52,816 bases of DNA from Akkermansiaceae bacterium UBA1315 (GTDB lineage: Bacteria > Verrucomicrobiota > Verrucomicrobiia > Verrucomicrobiales > Akkermansiaceae): positions 60,644 through 113,459 of the forward strand of contig DBTN01000013.1 of NCBI GenBank assembly GCA_002307065.1. The letters run 5' to 3'. This document shows, piece by piece, positions 52,786 to 52,816 of this stretch; position 1 is the stretch's first letter, and the number at the start of each line of letters is the position of its first letter. The position numbers were made by a program, and so were the translations under genes. The notes below the pieces were generated by a model. It was not told the DNA's origin. It saw only the letters and a list, made by a program, of their open reading frames with translations, and searched no databases.

Positions 52786-52816
52786 TGGTCGGGGCGGCCA
52801 GATTCGAACTGACGAC
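52786..52816 (-). tRNA. 3' end of a tRNA gene, probably tRNA-Pro, cut by the window edge
   Basis: On the reverse strand the T arm GTCAG-TTCGAAT-CTGGC is followed by the acceptor strand CGCCCCG, discriminator A and an encoded CCA. The matching 5' acceptor would be CGGGGCG; a C1-G72 pair with this sequence is typical of bacterial tRNA-Pro. The anticodon lies beyond the edge, so the identity is not proved. Confidence 0.75.

Noticed and set aside
52463..52812. Two overlapping small plus-strand frames near the right end
   Set aside because: No ribosome-binding site, no coding bias, and they run into the tRNA gene on the other strand.
1..52816. CRISPR arrays, insertion sequences, rRNA genes, phage genes
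   Set aside because: No regularly spaced repeats, transposase, integrase, rRNA or phage structural gene was seen in the window.

Overview
This is a gene-dense window from a bacterial chromosome of moderately high GC content. The gene content and protein families (KamA, NspC, PPi-type phosphofructokinase, many secreted hypothetical proteins, a tmRNA tag reading ADSNELALAA, few clear Shine-Dalgarno sites) fit Verrucomicrobiota, perhaps an Opitutae-like marine or freshwater member. That placement is an inference; no rRNA gene is present to confirm it.

Layout. 1-3.5 kb holds most of gltB, cut by the window edge at its 3Fe-4S site. 3.6-8.8 kb holds exported or hydrolase-like proteins: a serine-less alpha/beta hydrolase, a secreted unknown, an S10 carboxypeptidase and a membrane-anchored subtilase. 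8.8-12.9 kb holds a lipoate-ligase-like protein, a CbiX chelatase followed by a separate DR2241-type Fe-S protein, a beta carbonic anhydrase, and the tmRNA gene with a strong terminator. 12.9-20.3 kb holds recQ, a PPi-type phosphofructokinase, a degenerate rhodanese, pssA, an M28-like pseudo-peptidase and a lysine-2,3-aminomutase family enzyme. 20.4-31.2 kb holds a long-form purL, a hipBA toxin-antitoxin pair behind a repeated operator-like motif, an ABC-2 exporter, glycerate kinase, a YihY/BrkB protein, and rpoN behind an excellent -24/-12 (sigma-54) promoter. 31.2-41.7 kb holds nspC, a PatB-type C-S lyase, then a leftward run fmt-adk-(UbiA-like)-(HupE-like)-DJ-1-trpS-mog-moaC-moeA and the divergent pair moaD-moaE.

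The most striking region is 41.8-52.4 kb, one leftward, almost fully overlapping gene set: TonB-dependent siderophore receptor, MATE exporter, AsbA-like and AsbB-like NIS synthetases, AsbC-like AMP ligase, a fused AsbD-AsbE (acyl carrier protein plus 3,4-dihydroxybenzoyl transferase) and AsbF (3-dehydroshikimate dehydratase). Apart from the D-E fusion and the two added transport genes, the order is that of the Bacillus asbABCDEF petrobactin operon. The predicted product is a petrobactin-type siderophore (citrate, two polyamine arms, 3,4-catecholates). nspC, 10 kb away, could supply the polyamine. The cluster sits beside a tRNA gene (probably tRNA-Pro, cut by the right edge) and is poor in the ACCGGT palindrome that is several-fold over-represented elsewhere in the window. 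Both points suggest a separate, possibly horizontal, origin.
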